From Arcuatula senhousia (lineage: Eukaryota; Mollusca; Bivalvia; Mytilida; Mytilidae), in assembly GCA_963971305.1 (NCBI GenBank), contig OZ020313.1, forward strand, positions 23,695,260-23,759,259: a DNA stretch of 64,000 nucleotides, read 5' to 3'. The notes beneath the pieces were generated by a model that made no database searches, was not told the DNA's origin, and saw nothing but the letters and a program-made list of their open reading frames with translations. Position 1 is the stretch's first letter. Every line of letters begins with the position of its first letter. The translations under genes were made by a program, and so were the position numbers. Shown one piece after another: positions 36,887 to 50,700 of this stretch.

Positions 36887-37765
36887 ACATTGACGTTGAG
36901 CGTTGGATTTGACCATTTTTACAGCATTTCCTAATTACATCATCTGACACCCTATGTCCAATTAAAACCAAACTTGGAATAGTTGTTGATTAGCATAGCG
37001 TTGAAAATAAAAGCACATCATCCCTGAATCCTTGTCCCATCGATCCATATTTGATGAGATTATTGTATTTTATCTATGCAAGCTTTAAGGCAGTGCTTTT
37101 TCATATTAATTTAAACTTGATAGAGCTTTACAATCTCAATTGATCTACCTAGTTCTTCTGGAATTTTTATAGAACCTGATCAGTCAGTCTATCTTACTAA
37201 AATTGGTATCTAGAGCATAACTTTTGAATGCTTTAAGCTAATGGAACTTTCTGAAAATGCAAACATCAATGCTTGTGAGGTACATGTAAATTTTGAAGGT
37301 CTTTATTATAATTTCATAAAACTTACACCAGCTTTATAAGCCTATTCATTCAAGGGTCAAAGGTCAAGGTCACAATTTTTTTGTGGATGACCTCAGACAA
37401 TGCTCTTGATAAAATTCGAATTATGTTTGAATTATTAAATGCATCTGAATTGATATGTTTACACATAAAAAAAACACGTTCCTAAGATTCACAAGAGCAA
37501 CACCTACTAAAACTTGGTAGTTTGATAAAATTCAAAAGCACTTCATAACGTAAGAAGCACATCAGACGAACATGTGCATTTCACTGCTCTGCCGGGATGT
37601 TTAGAGGAAATTATTGACACAATGTTTTACCCAAAGAGGATATCCTCAGTGAACCGGTTTCAACTACTTCATTGTATTAAGGTTCATCAGGACAGTTTGA
37701 ACTTTTTTGAAGAAAATCTTAGTATATGTACAGCTCAAACGGCATATTATCAGGACAAATAAAGT
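36887..37765. other. Repeat-derived flank and gene-free stretch
   Basis: The first about 120 bp (ACATTGACGTTGAGCGTTGG onward) duplicate 37797-37910. The rest, including a 62-codon frame at 37574, shows nothing recognisable. Confidence 0.5.
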
Positions 37766-38814
37766 ATAAATGGACCTAGATAATGACACACATTATTACA
37801 TTGACGTTGAGCATTGGATTTGACCATTTTTACAGAGTTTCCTAATTACATCTGACACCTTATGTCAAATTAAAACCAAACTTGGAATAGTTATTCATTA
37901 GCATTGGGTGAATTGAACTGTTACAGTGATTTTTTTTGGTTGAAAAACATGGCTGATATTGCTAAAAAGAGAACAAAGGGGTAAATTGTAGTTTTTTGCA
38001 AATAACTCAAAAACATCTCGAGATTTTTAAATTCTGATGGAGAACAAAAGCTGCACCTCAAAATCTACTTTCCCTGAAATTTTGAAGAAGATCCAATGAC
38101 CCATGGAGGACTTAATGCCCCTCTGCTGTTTTTTTTTTTGGCAAATTTTGCACTGCTTATTAAGCAAAATAACTTAAAAACTTAAAAACTATAGAAAACA
38201 AATTCTATATTGTTAAGCACATCAAGATCTACAAAATATGCAATAAGGTGAACGTTGCAGGAACGTTTCATGTTAAAACTTTGTACATCAAATTAACCAT
38301 TTTCTAAGGAAAATGGTAACTCCTTTGACACCGTAAGTCCAATTGGAATCAAACTTGGTATGCTTGTTTATTAGCATTAGCTGGATAGATTTTTGATTGA
38401 TCTAAACATGACCACTATGGTTAAAATAGAGCATAGGGCACACGGGCTTGCTCCCCTCTATCAATATTTTGTTAGAGTCAATGTGCAGTACGAAAAAAAC
38501 ACGTTAGTCTATGTGCGGTACAAAAAAAACAAGTGTTTTTTTCGTACCGCACATTGATTCTAACAAAATATTAATAGAGGGGAGCAAGTCCCTGTGCATA
38601 GGGGAAAATTACAGTTTTTTGCTGATAAAAACTGTTACTGATATTTTTAATGTCTGATGGGACCAAAAGTGATCAGCACCTCAGTATCAACACTGAAATT
38701 TGAAGATCAAACAACACATGTGGGAGTTGTCAACAGTTGTAATTTTTTTCCTCATAGCCTTTAATTCAGGATACAAGTCAGGCGAGCGATTCAGGCTCCT
38801 ATCAGCCTCTTGTT
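37766..38814 (+). mobile_element. Diverged AGCTCACC-family member lacking the 5' hairpin
   Basis: Shares TTTTTTGCAAATAACTCAAA and AGATCCAA words with the element at 32354 and ends GGCGAGCGATTCAGGCTCC then CCTCTTGTT at about 38813. There is no AGCTCACC hairpin at the left. A separate foldback element sits inside it. Confidence 0.6.
38439..38595. mobile_element. 157-bp foldback element with 8-bp target duplication (hAT-like)
   Basis: Nearly all of it is one inverted repeat (GGGCTTGCTCCCCTCTAT left, ATAGAGGGGAGCAAGTCC right) meeting near 38525. GCATAGGG occurs at both sides (38431-38438 and 38596-38603). Related repeats in the window read ACATAGGGG once, as an empty site would. 8-bp duplication suggests hAT; this is inference. 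Confidence 0.65.
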
Positions 38815-38824
38815 TACCGTAATT

Positions 38825-39060
38825 TTATTGTTTCGCCTGCAAAGCGAAGCAACATAGGTGTTACGTTACCGGCGTCGGCATAAACTTTTTATGTCAAGGT
38901 CATATATCTCAAGAACTATAAGTCTTAAGAGGGGCATTCCCCAATAGTCACGACTATAAATACCCATCAGTCAGAATTGGTATGCATATGCCCCAGTAGT
39001 AGCTTAGCACAGTTGCATCCCCATTTTTTGACCATGACCTTGATTTTTAGGATGAATGAC
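38825..39060 (+). repeat. TTCGCCTGCAAAGCGAAGC repeat
   Basis: The start TTTCGCCTGCAAAGCGAAGC is a small hairpin much like the GTCGCCTGCAACGTG start at 16758, followed by ACATAGGTGTTACG. The right edge is unclear. Confidence 0.4.
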
Positions 39061-39061
39061 T

Positions 39062-39355
39062 TACAATTTTCAATGCATATAATAGCAATGTTAAAATATT
39101 AAATACGAAAGAATATGGAATATGTGCAAGAAAGACACGATCCACATATTGAAATGATTTTGATAAATGAACAAAGCAAAATTTCACTGCGTGTGAAGCG
39201 CTTTTCTGGATTAACCTTCATCAGACACGCTAGGAGTAAAAAACTTGGAAAACCGGTTGTATATTCCAGTACTCGAAAATATATAAGAGCATACAACTGA
39301 AGCACGGGGAAGCTTTCTACGACCTCCACACGGCACTAAAGCCAAAGTTTTAATG
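39062..39355 (-). mobile_element. Hammerhead-bearing repeat, family B, single copy
   Basis: Minus strand runs TTGGCTTTAGTGCCGTGTGG ... TGGAATATACAACCGGTTTT ... hammerhead ... GTGGATCGTGTCTTTC ... CGTATTTAATATT. The same blocks occur at 58996-59555 in the order right block, left block, right block. Confidence 0.65.
39189..39230 (-). ncRNA. Hammerhead ribozyme, type I minimal, family B (core intact)
   Basis: Minus strand, 42 nt: stem I arm GCGTGT; core CTGATGA; stem II AGG-TTAAT-CCA (two G-C pairs, A-A at the base); GAA; stem III AAG-CG-CTT with a 2-nt loop; C at the cleavage position (UUC); stem I arm ACACGC, fully complementary to the first. All nucleotides of the CUGANGA...GAA core are present. 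The stem-II base A-A pair is a weak point. Confidence 0.6.
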
Positions 39356-39359
39356 AGTG

Positions 39360-40542
39360 GGAACGATAAATTCTAGGTTTATAAAAATTGATATGCTAAT
39401 TCATCAGTGCCTTTGACCTTTGTCGTTGATTTACCATTTTAGTGACTGTGATAGCTTTCATTGTTATGTAAGGGTACAGGTATGATTGAACAATTAACAA
39501 ATTAATGAACGAATAGCTGAATACTTGGGTACTGATGGCGCCGACAGGCGAGACATACTTAAGTGTTAACTTTTGTAACCTGAATTTGTGAAAAAAGATA
39601 ACGAGATTTTTTTTTTAAATAAAGGATATTTATAACTCAAATATAGTTTCTTAAAAATGTTTTTCTTCTGATGTCATCAGATAAAAAAATCTTTACAGAA
39701 TGAATCAATTGTTGTTTTAAAAGTTTTTTAAATTACAAATACCAAAACGGGGGTATAACCGGTAAATTTGGATATGCTATATAACGATATTCCAAGGAGT
39801 AACCTCTCACCAGTAACATTTGAATCAAAACATTGGAAGGTCAAATTCCAAAACTGTTGAAAACGAAAAATACTCAAACCAAAACGTTCTAACAATGAAG
39901 CCATATCCAGCATGTACAGAGGATATCGACCATGTGCGTTACAAAGTGTGCTTATTCTTTTGATATAGCCTATGACCATAAAGGGTATGTTTTTTTCCAC
40001 TCGTCTTTCTTCCACAATGTTTTGAAAATCATAGAACCTCCACACATTTTTCAAGTAGTTAAGAATTAGAAATAAAATAATACTTATACAGACGTGTGAG
40101 CCGTGATTGTTAAAATTCTATGTATTTTCAAATAGGAATGTTTAAACCTAGAAAATTGTCGATAATAGATTAAGCTTTGACACAGAGGTAAACCTTAACC
40201 AATTTATAAAGCCTTAAATTTCAAATACTTTTAGTAAAAAGATAAATTCATGACAAGCATGTCGAAACTAAATGGAAGCAATGAAGGGGCTATCAATCGT
40301 GAGAATACGTACAACATGTAGGTTTGCATTGCATTGTGGTGCTATCTTAAGTACATATAAGTACTTCACTATTAACCGATATTGTTATCTTCATTCCTTC
40401 AACGTTTAGAAACGTTTTGTTGTTTGTACGAGCCCTGTACCCTTATCCGTAATTTACCATTATATGTTTTATACTGTGATAACATTTAGTTCCTCTTGAA
40501 TGTTCCACACTTAATCTTAAAAAGTCTTTAACCTCTCATAAA
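39360..40542. other. Upstream region of the SLC5 gene
   Basis: No repeat ends or promoter motif I can name. A 108-codon minus-strand frame (39728-40054) shows no known domain and is probably chance. Confidence 0.4.
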
Positions 40543-40890
40543 ATGGCAGCCGACATTTCGCATAATTTTCACATCGGAGACTATATCGTTTTTGGTGGGA
40601 TGCTTCTGGTTTCAGTTGGAATTGGGATCTATCATGCTTGCTTTGGAGGTAGACAGAAAAGCACAAAAGAGTTTCTGATGGCAAACCAGAGTATGGGATC
40701 ACTGCCCGTGGCACTGTCAGTCCTTGCCAGCTTCTTCTCTGCATCCACCTTATTAGGAACTCCGGCTGAGATCTATATGTATGGAACGCAATACTGGATG
40801 TCAGTGATAGGCGCAATTTGTGCTCCATTGACTGGTGCATTATTATTTGGACCTTTGTTCTTCAATTTGAAAGTCGTGAGCGTTTTTCAG
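40543..40890 (+). CDS. SLC5-like exon 1
   Basis: ATG at 40543 (ATGGCAGCCGAC), 116 codons to VVSVFQ, donor CAG/GTAAGT, phase 0. Confidence 0.88.
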
Positions 40891-41670
40891 GTAAGTATAC
40901 TGTGGTTTCATTATTATTCGTGGGGTATCAATTTTCGTTGTTTTCGTTAGTTGGCTTGACCTCATATTCGAAATCATTTTATTTAAATCAGTTACTAGTA
41001 AACTTTAATTCTTAACATTTGACCTTCCAACTGTTTAAGTTCAAATGCTGCTGACGAGTGGCCAGTATCATTTTGAAATATGCACATGAAGCATTGTATC
41101 CGCTTTCATTTATTTTGTATTTGGTAGCCTCTATTGATATCTTCCTTTGGTATCGTTTAATGTGTTTTCAAGATGCGACCAATGATTGCTAGTTTTCTAG
41201 TTTTGTATTTAGTTTGATTGTTGTAATATCTAGTCTGTCATAGTCAGAACACTAGCTACAATAATGTAGTCTTTGTGACATCTTTGTTATGGGTGGAGCT
41301 ATACAATTAATGTGGTCCAACTCAGTGTTTCATAATAAAGCAAATTGAATTGCTTTATGTTTAGCTCACACAGAGCTTAGTTATGGAACCGAATATTACA
41401 AAAGACTGTCAAAATGACATTCTTTTTGATGAATCTTACTAGTAATTTTATAAACACAATAAACAATCCTTTAGTTAATTCAATGACATTTTTGATATCT
41501 GATCCCGAACTCAATCAGAATTTTTCCGAAATGGGTTTTTCATGTTTTTGTCACATAAAACCTAAAAACCGCATTTTTTGAAGCTTTAATTCTCAATTTG
41601 TAAATGAAATAATAAGCAATTTTTAGTTTATGAAAAAAAACTTTAAATGATCGATGTGATTCGCTTTCGG

Positions 41671-41719
<49 letters not shown>

Positions 41720-44700
41720 AATGTGACGACGATGATGATGATGATAATGAAGTGTTGAAAATATGACACAATGCCAATTGGTAATAAGAGTTTTAACTGC
41801 CTCTGAAAAAACGAGAGATAGGTAGGCCGGATGGATGTCATACGTTTAGTTTCTTGTCTCTTTGGAAGATCTCTTTAACTAAACATAAACAGGTTAATGT
41901 AACTGTTTCGATTATACAAATTGTCGCTGTTTTGCTATATCGCTATTTTGAAAAAAAATAAAAATGTCGCTGTTTTGAAAATGAAATGCAAGCACTGTAT
42001 TATGTGGTATTGAAATTAGAATTTTAATTGTTCTTTTATTGTAGTATCTAGAAGAGAGGTTTAACTCGAAGACCGTCCGATTGTTTGGCGCCGTAATATT
42101 TATCATCCGAACGGTAAGTCAAGTAATTAGCATTAATTTGATTAGGAACATTTAACCTGTTTCAACCTATACAATATTATTTTTTTAAATGTCAGAAAAA
42201 AAACTTTTTGATCTTCATTTCAAAGGAGACTATACGCACGGTGTTGCTACCTTGTTATGATGATTTTAGAGAGGGAATTACCATAATAATTATATTTTTC
42301 TCCTTGATATGGTTATAGGTCACAGGCGTTTGGGTTCAGGAGTTTTTTAATTAATAACGTGTATATAAAAAAATTCATACTCGTATATGGTTCAGGAGTT
42401 TTTTAATTAATAACGTGTATATAAAAAAATTCATACTCGTATATAGACGAGTATGAATTTTTTTATATACACGTTATTAATTAAAAAACTCCTGAACCCG
42501 AACGCCTGTGGAAATAGTATATAGACGAGTATGAATTTTTTTATATACACGTTATTAATAAAAAAACTCCTGAACCCAAACGCCTGTGGTTAAGGTGAAA
42601 AACAAACGTTTTTGATATACATTTTAAGGCATAATTTGGTTTTCCTATTCGGTATTTTGGGCTTGACTGTTCAATGTTCTTAATATGGATATACATGCAG
42701 TTTGCGGCCTTTTCGGTATATTGAGTTTCTGTCATCTAAAAGCTGTACAAACTTTAAATACGGGAAATAAAAAAAAAACGAAATGGCGATGTCCAACGTT
42801 GTATTGTATTGTTATTACATTATTTTGACCTCTTTGATATTGAAATTGCCCATCCCTGTCCGGGGGTCTTGAGCTACAATAGGTATACATTTCAAAACAA
42901 AATATGTCAAGTTGCTCTGCATATTTAGAGGAAACTCGATCGTCTCAGCAACTTTTGAATCAAAACAGTCGAAAGATAGAGAACTTAATTAACGTACCAA
43001 AAAAGAAGTTGCCATGAGTAAGTATAATAACGAAATAAGGAAAAACTAAGTTAAGCTTTCACAGATAAAATATTCGCGCGGAAAGCAAAGTGTTACAGTG
43101 AAATTTTAAAGGATGGGTTGCGATAAGACCCCTTTTCAGCCCACCATGAAAGTAAAAAAAAAATAGATTAATTCTTGCACAAAATCTTTTGTTGGTAAGG
43201 AAGATCTTTATATTTGTTGAAAATAATCGTCTGTAGTATAAAAGCTCATTTTATTTTTAGTAAATGGTGCCTGAAATGAACCACCTCAAATGATTTTACA
43301 TTGTGCCTATGGAAAAGTGGTCAAATTGAGTAATAAGTATAGCCTTGCACGCGGAACCAGCTCAATATTTTGTTCAAAAACTTGTATAACTAAAACATAT
43401 TTTTGGTGAAAGTTTCTAGCTAGTTCCGCGTGCAAGACATACTGAAAAAATAAAAAGACTTTAATTTTTAACCTCGTAGTCAGTGGTTTCAAAACATTCA
43501 AAATATCTGGGTTTTTCGTTTTTAGATTAGTCATTATTTTTAATTCAAAATAATTGTTCAAAGTAATGTTATGTTTATATACCAGGAACATTTAAAAGAA
43601 TTGGCAAGCACTGTCTTAAAGTCTACTAGCACAAAATACTAATGAATTGAAGGTCTACCGTGAAATATTCCTTACATCAAGATGAAATTTTCATTCCAAA
43701 TGGGTCAATTTTGAACACGAATTTCCAACTTGTGTGTATGCAAAAGTATTGAATAGTATTCTTTCATAACAGTACAACCATTTAGCTATAAAATCAGGTA
43801 TAAAGTAACAGATTTGGAAACACTTTTTTATTTTTCGCCTCTAGATGGGCCAAAATAGGGCCTTATCGAAACCCATCCATTGAATCTGATATATGATAAT
43901 CTGATTCTTTCTAGCGCGGTTTGAAATATTGCTAATGAGATGTTGCTAACCGAGGTATGCGTAAAACATGTATAACCCAAAAAGCCTTTTTAACTACATG
44001 GTACGAGGCGCTCGAATGATGCATACTCTTAGTTTATGTTGTTTTTCCATATCACTGCAAAGTAAAAGAAGTTTATTACTTATTTACTAAACGGATCCCT
44101 TAGTAGTCCCCCCTCATCCAACAAGTACATCATGGTGAAATACGTGGTTTCTGATTTCTTCAAATTTTACGTAAATATACATGCAGTTGGCACCTGACTA
44201 AGTTCATTCTCTGACCAAGGATAAAGTTGACACCGAAACTATATCTCATCTTATACAAGGAGTCCATTTTAGTCTATGGTGCCATCTGGTTTTGTCTGCT
44301 AAGCATATTATTGAGTAGATCATATTTTCACATCACACCCTCGACTCCGTCAATATCGTATTTCGTTATCCAAAGACATGAAATAAATATCTTAGCTATC
44401 AATGATTTAAAGTAATTCTATCTATGTTAGAATTGACGCACATTGTTACCATTTATGATTTAAATGATATCTTTCTAGAATTGACAATTTGGCTTTTTAG
44501 CCAACAGACCATATTTATTCATTTTTCGATGCCTTTTAATATTTGATTGATGGTGACGGAAAACAAAATAGATAAACAAATTCAGCACCTTCATAGTCAT
44601 TTCTATATAAGAGCTTTTATGATTTTTTACTGTAATTTGATAAAATTAAGTTAAATGATATTTTTGACCAGTTTTTAAATGAAGATGCTTGATTTGAACC

Positions 44701-47700
44701 CGTTGTATGCAACAACATGTACATGTATAGAAGCACCTTTCATTTGAAGAACACGTCATTTGATTTTTTAATGCATTAATTTAAAAGTATTCCTTCATAT
44801 AAGCATTTGATGAAGAGACATTATTCAGGTTCAATATTTTAATCTAAAACACTAGAATGTAGCAATATTGTAGCTCCTCGGACATCTTTTTGATTAGGCG
44901 GAGCTTCAAAGGGGTCCCTTTACCCGTAATGGAGCGAGTCGAAATTTTATGTTAAGCCTTCACAAGACTTTAAATGAATTTAGATAACCAGGAAAACTTT
45001 GAAATGCGCTAGCTTTAGTTATTTTTTATTGAAAAGTTCCATAATTACAAGTTTTGAAGATAATATTGTCACTTTTACTATTTTGATCCTGAACTTTGCT
45101 ATGAATTAACCATATCAATTATTGATTATATATCCGTAGCAACTAAAAAATTTTGAACTTAGCGTTTTTGAGGCGGCTGCTCCTTTGCGTTAAATGAAAT
45201 CCAATAAAACCCTCGCGAGTAAGCGAGCATTAGAGGGTTTTATTATTAGAACTAACCAGAACCGTTCACTTGGCAAGGAGAATGCTTTAAACGGTCATTA
45301 ATTTCAACAGTTAACATGAAACGGAAAGACCATTTGATTTTTTGCGGGGGGGGGGGGGGTATGGATATTTTCTTGATCCTGCCTTTTATCTTAGGAAAAA
45401 AAATGGAGCATGGATTTTCTTTGGCGCGTTGGTGCGCGCATTTTTTTTTTTAATTAACTGTAATTTTTTCAGTCCAAAAACACCATCCTGCCTTTTTTAT
45501 TTCAAATCTCTGTTCTATCTTTATATTTCCTGGTTTTCGGCATCCTGCCTTTATATTTCCACCATTAAGTTATCGTACGTCTTAATTTGGTAAGAAAGTG
45601 AGACAACTTATAATATCTATCTATAAAATAGAACATGTTGGAAAAGGGTAAACAATCCTCAAAAATAAATACATTTCATATAAATTTTCCGATATTTTGG
45701 GTGTCACCGAAGGAACAGGAGAAAACTGTAACAGTAAATATGTGAAATGTAGTTAATCTCATTTTTGTTCTATGAAGATTACTGGAATATAAGAAAATCA
45801 CCCAAATACAGGGATAATACAAGGCCCCTTTGACCACTCTGTAGGGCTCAGTGGGCGTTCCTCGCTATTAAACTTATGGTTCAGCCTACTATTTTCTTTC
45901 TGCCATTGCAAGTCAGGACCATTGGGGTCTTCAAGTCCCTGTTTGAGTGATGTTCGATAAGTTTGACCGTCTTCAGATTTCGAAAATTATCAATATTGTT
46001 TCATGTCTCTTCAGCCTTAGGAGGAAGGGGGGACCCATAAAACTGATAGCATTGTCCGATTGTTCTTATAGTCCTGGTAAATAACGGTAATAACAAATCT
46101 ACTGAACTTTGAGGACCAATTTTAAATGTACAAGTCAATGTAAGACAAAACAAGATGAAATTGAAGAACACAATGCTCCCTTTCTATAGAAATGACGGGT
46201 TAAACTAGGTTATATATGTAGGTAAACCTCCTTCTTTCTTTGCGATCTTATGGTCCGGTATAGTAACATAAAACACAGCGCGGTTTTGAGACATAAAGAA
46301 AGGGATATTGACGTGATCATCTCAATGAAAATTGAAGCACTATCTAGAACCAATTTTTGTTGAAGGTGATTTATTCACTTAAATTATGTCACGAGGTGCA
46401 AAACTTGTCTGTTCCTTGGATTTTTGTACTTTAAGTTCAAAGTTTTCGCTACAAATGGATTAGTTGTTTTTTTTTTTGTATTCCAGACTATTGGCATGGG
46501 CATTGTCCTCTTCGGCCCTTCAACAGCATTAAGTGCAGGTAAACTTATTAATTGAAAACACCTTAGTATCATGATCAAGCAGAAATATCAAGAGATATTC
46601 ATTTCATCATGGAAAAAAGAATAAAATGATTCAACGACAAAATAAAAATAAAATTGCAAGTCATGATCGAAAACAACACTATCACAGCTTTAAGAACGGA
46701 AATGTGCGAGCTTCTGTTTCATATTTAATTAAAGCATCAAATTACTTTAGTTTCGACTACAAATGAAGTATATATTGCAAAGACAACAAATATCCCAAGA
46801 CTCTGCTCACAGCCAGGACTAATATGCTAACGAAATGTACATTATTTTAGGCCATAACAAAATAATTCCCAGATTTCCCCGAGGGAATTCTCAAGCCTGC
46901 TCGTCAGACTGATCTGACACGATTTACCATAAAATTTCTTATATATTTGTCGCTGAAATTTCCGATTTTTAAATTCAAAATTGTTTAAAACACCATGTTT
47001 CTTCCTTGTAATGCACATGGTCGATATCCTCGGTGCTGGATTTTGCTTCCTTGTTCGAACATTTTGGTTTTGAGTACTTTTCGTTTTCAATAGTTTTGGA
47101 ATATGACTTTGATTTAAATGCTACTGACGAGAGGTTACTCCTTGAAATATTGATATATAACATATCCAGATTAACCGTTTATACCCGCATTTTGGTATTT
47201 GGCAGTTGAATTTTATTTTTCATGTTTTATCCAAGGCATTTAGATCAAATATTTTTTCCATTTTAAAGGAAATTGACCTAAAATGAACATATCTTATTTG
47301 CTCAATCCCAAACGGGTGGCCCAATTCCAATGCAAAAATACGAATTCATGCTGTTCCCGCCAATTTTTTTTTAGTCTGAAGCAAATCTGCGACTGTTTGT
47401 GCTACAATATGGGGATGATCACAGGTTAAAATGAAATAAAGTTTTGAATAGATAAAGGATGGGTTGCGATAAGGCCCTATTTGGGCTCATCTGTAGGCGA
47501 AAAATAAAGGGTATTTGATAGCCTGTTACTTTATATCTTATTTTGTAGCAAAATGATTGTACTGTTGTAAAAGACTCCTTTTAAATACTTTTGCACGAAC
47601 ATAGCTCCGAAAATCGGGTTCAAAATTGACCCATTTTTGAATGAATATTTCATCTTGATTTAAAGAAAATTTCAAGTTAGGGCTTCAATAAATTGAAATT

Positions 47701-50700
47701 TTGTGCTAAAATACTTGAAGCCAGTGTTTACAATTTTATAAAAGGTCATGATATATATTCATCACTCTAAATAACAATTTTGAAATTGAAATGATTGCTA
47801 ATCTAAAGTTGTACGACTTTACCCCCACAGAGCTATTCAATTTCAGTACTTTAACGGGTGTTATCGGCCTCTTTTATTTTTAGAACTTACACGGCCTGTT
47901 TATCTACAGGTCAACTTAGTTCATGCGTACTTTACGAAGTCATAGTTGTTAAATTTTGATGAAAGGTAGATTTATTCATCATATAAAAGTTTATAATTTG
48001 TAAGACATTTTGCTTATGCATTTTGAGTTAAAATCGTCTCGAAAAATTCCCTGTCCTGAGCGGGGTTTGAACCATCATACCTTGTCGTACTAGACTTCAA
48101 TCTTACCCCACGACTACTGAGGACTACATAAAGAATGTTCTTTTAAATATAAATGAACACCAACTATTACGACAATCAATTCATATATTGAATAAATTTG
48201 ACCATTAAAAGATACTCTCTGGATCATTTGTAAATTTTGCCAACTTGTGTGAACAATAAAGTTTGAAAAAAAATAACGTCCAAAAACGGTCAGCCAGTAA
48301 AAAATAAACTTAAATGATTACATGTAGAACTGATTCTTGGACTCCACTTCATGCTATACTCCTGTCTTCAATTATTCCACCCCATAACGGAGGCTTTCCT
48401 TTACTAAACATTTTTTTTTTAAGTTTCTGCTTGTGTTGAAAAAGAAATCTAATATAGAGCTTGATGCCATAACAACTTCTCTGTAAATTACCAAAAATAA
48501 GAAGTATTTGTATATCTATTAAAGATATTAAAATTCGATTTTTTAAACTTATGTCCATGAAGAGATAACAATAAAAGATAAATACTTTTCAAAAATTGAA
48601 TATCGTTAGTTGTGCGTTTTGAATAAATAAGTGGATTGAACAAGGTTTGATTGGCACGAAATCTTACTCTACGATTGAGATGTATAATTTGTTGAAAATA
48701 AAACTATGACGGGTTAAAAGATACATTTGATAACAATTTAGTTTTTTTTTTTCTTAAAACCAAAAAAAACAACCAAATGATGATGTAAAACAAGGACAGA
48801 TTTACGCTTGTAAATTTTGGTTTTAATATTAAAATATGTTGAATGTGAAAGAAACGTTTCACAAAAAAGACCCTGAAACAATCCGTTCAATTATGACAAA
48901 CAACTTATCAGTATTAACAGTTTTATGTTTCATCATCATGTCCTACATATATTCCCTTAACGGCAAGAGTTTGCTTTTAAGAAAAAAATCAATCGATATA
49001 TTATAAAGTTTATTAAAATTTGGAAAAGCTATATAGTCAGCTGTATGTTTTCAATAACTTTAAATGAAGACGAAATTCAGTAATAGTTTGTTTGACGTGA
49101 TGTGTCGGATTAAAAATCGACAAACTTGATTTTTTACATCAGTCGATAGACGCTTCTTAGCTAGCTGTCAGTAACTTCGAGTGCTCTCAAGAGAGTATCT
49201 CTGTTATACCAGGTAACGGTGTTTCTTGATAGGAAACCCCGAGGACCGGAGGTTTAGTACATGCATACAGTCATGTACATCTATAGTTTTGATCTGTTAT
49301 GGTATGAACCTCTGCTGTATGACTCCCAATCAGGATAATTAAAAGTTACATTGCATTTCTTATACCTTGCAATGTAATTATTATAACCTATTTTACATAC
49401 ACACTTTTGTTGCATTATACCCATAAAAGAAGTTGAGAGTGGTGTAATGTTTTAGACTGGTCCGTCAGTTTGTTTACCCGAGGGATCAAATCATTTCCAT
49501 AACTGATTATTTGAAGAAACTTTTGACCTAAGGCTTTCAATATTTGGAATTTATCATATGGTTGAATACGTTTCCTGGTCTATATATCGTCTACAGGTCT
49601 AAGTTTTTTCTGTTGCTTTTAGAATATAGCCTCTGTATCATTTTGTGATGTATGTCAGTTTCCATGAGCTTCAGCCGCCTTCGGACACCCTGGTATGAAG
49701 AATGAACATTTGAAGTGTGGACATCTTAGACACTGTTGTCCCGCTTAACAAATAAAATTATATGTATTTCCCATCCCACTGGTAGATCCAAAAATGTCTA
49801 TAAGACAACATTGGTCAATATTTACAGATTTCTTATTTTTCCAACTGCATTCTTGTGTTGTTTTGTAGCTTATATGATGATTTTTTAAATGAATTATGAA
49901 ATCTAAATTTCATGATAAGCTTTCAGGAAATCACAAGAATGGATGTTTTTGCATCATTTACCCAAGAGCTTTTGAGGCCTTCAGCTATCCCCATGTCTGT
50001 TTAGCATGGTAGTTAAAACGCAGGATCCCTAACCAAATCAATAGGCTTGTTTTTCTATGATTCCTTATTGCCTTTAATTTGTACTTTTCTTTGTCTTATT
50101 TTAACCCAAAACTTGGAAATTAACTTTTAAAAACATTGATACCAACGGATGAACCTAAAAGGTAACCATGTGATAAGTCCCCTACGTGACAAGGTAACCA
50201 GGGAAATTACAAATGAATATGGTTTTCACTCCTAGTTTATAAGTTTTAGAATAAGATTTCTCATATTGGAAAAAGGTATATTTATCAAAGAAACAAATTT
50301 TGGATTTTAGATATCCAGCTATTTGACTTTGTCTATTGTCCATTTAAATTAATATTGCTATATACATTTTTGTACTGAATATTTATTTTTTGGGGGGATT
50401 CTGGTTTTTAATTACATGAAGAAACAAGAGGCTCCCAGGAGCCTGAATTGCTCACCTGGTCTTGAGTCAACCCTAAACATGTAAACACTTTTCTAGAGCT
50501 AAATGAGCTGAACATTTAAGCAAGCAACAGCTTTTCTCTATCTACTATAGTTTCATTCTATAGGCAAAAAACATGAAAAAACTTTATTTTAGGGGCCGTA
50601 ACCCCTATTAGGGGTCATCTGACAACTTTGACCCAATGAAAACTTTTGTAGAGCTAAATGAACTGAACATTTAAGCAAGCAACAGCTTTTCTCTATCTGC

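Noticed and set aside
39728..40054. 108-codon minus-strand frame upstream of SLC5
   Set aside because: No domain, no splice partners; length is within chance for a 64-kb window.
41623..41841. Poly-Ser frame
   Set aside because: Reverse translation of the GAT microsatellite.
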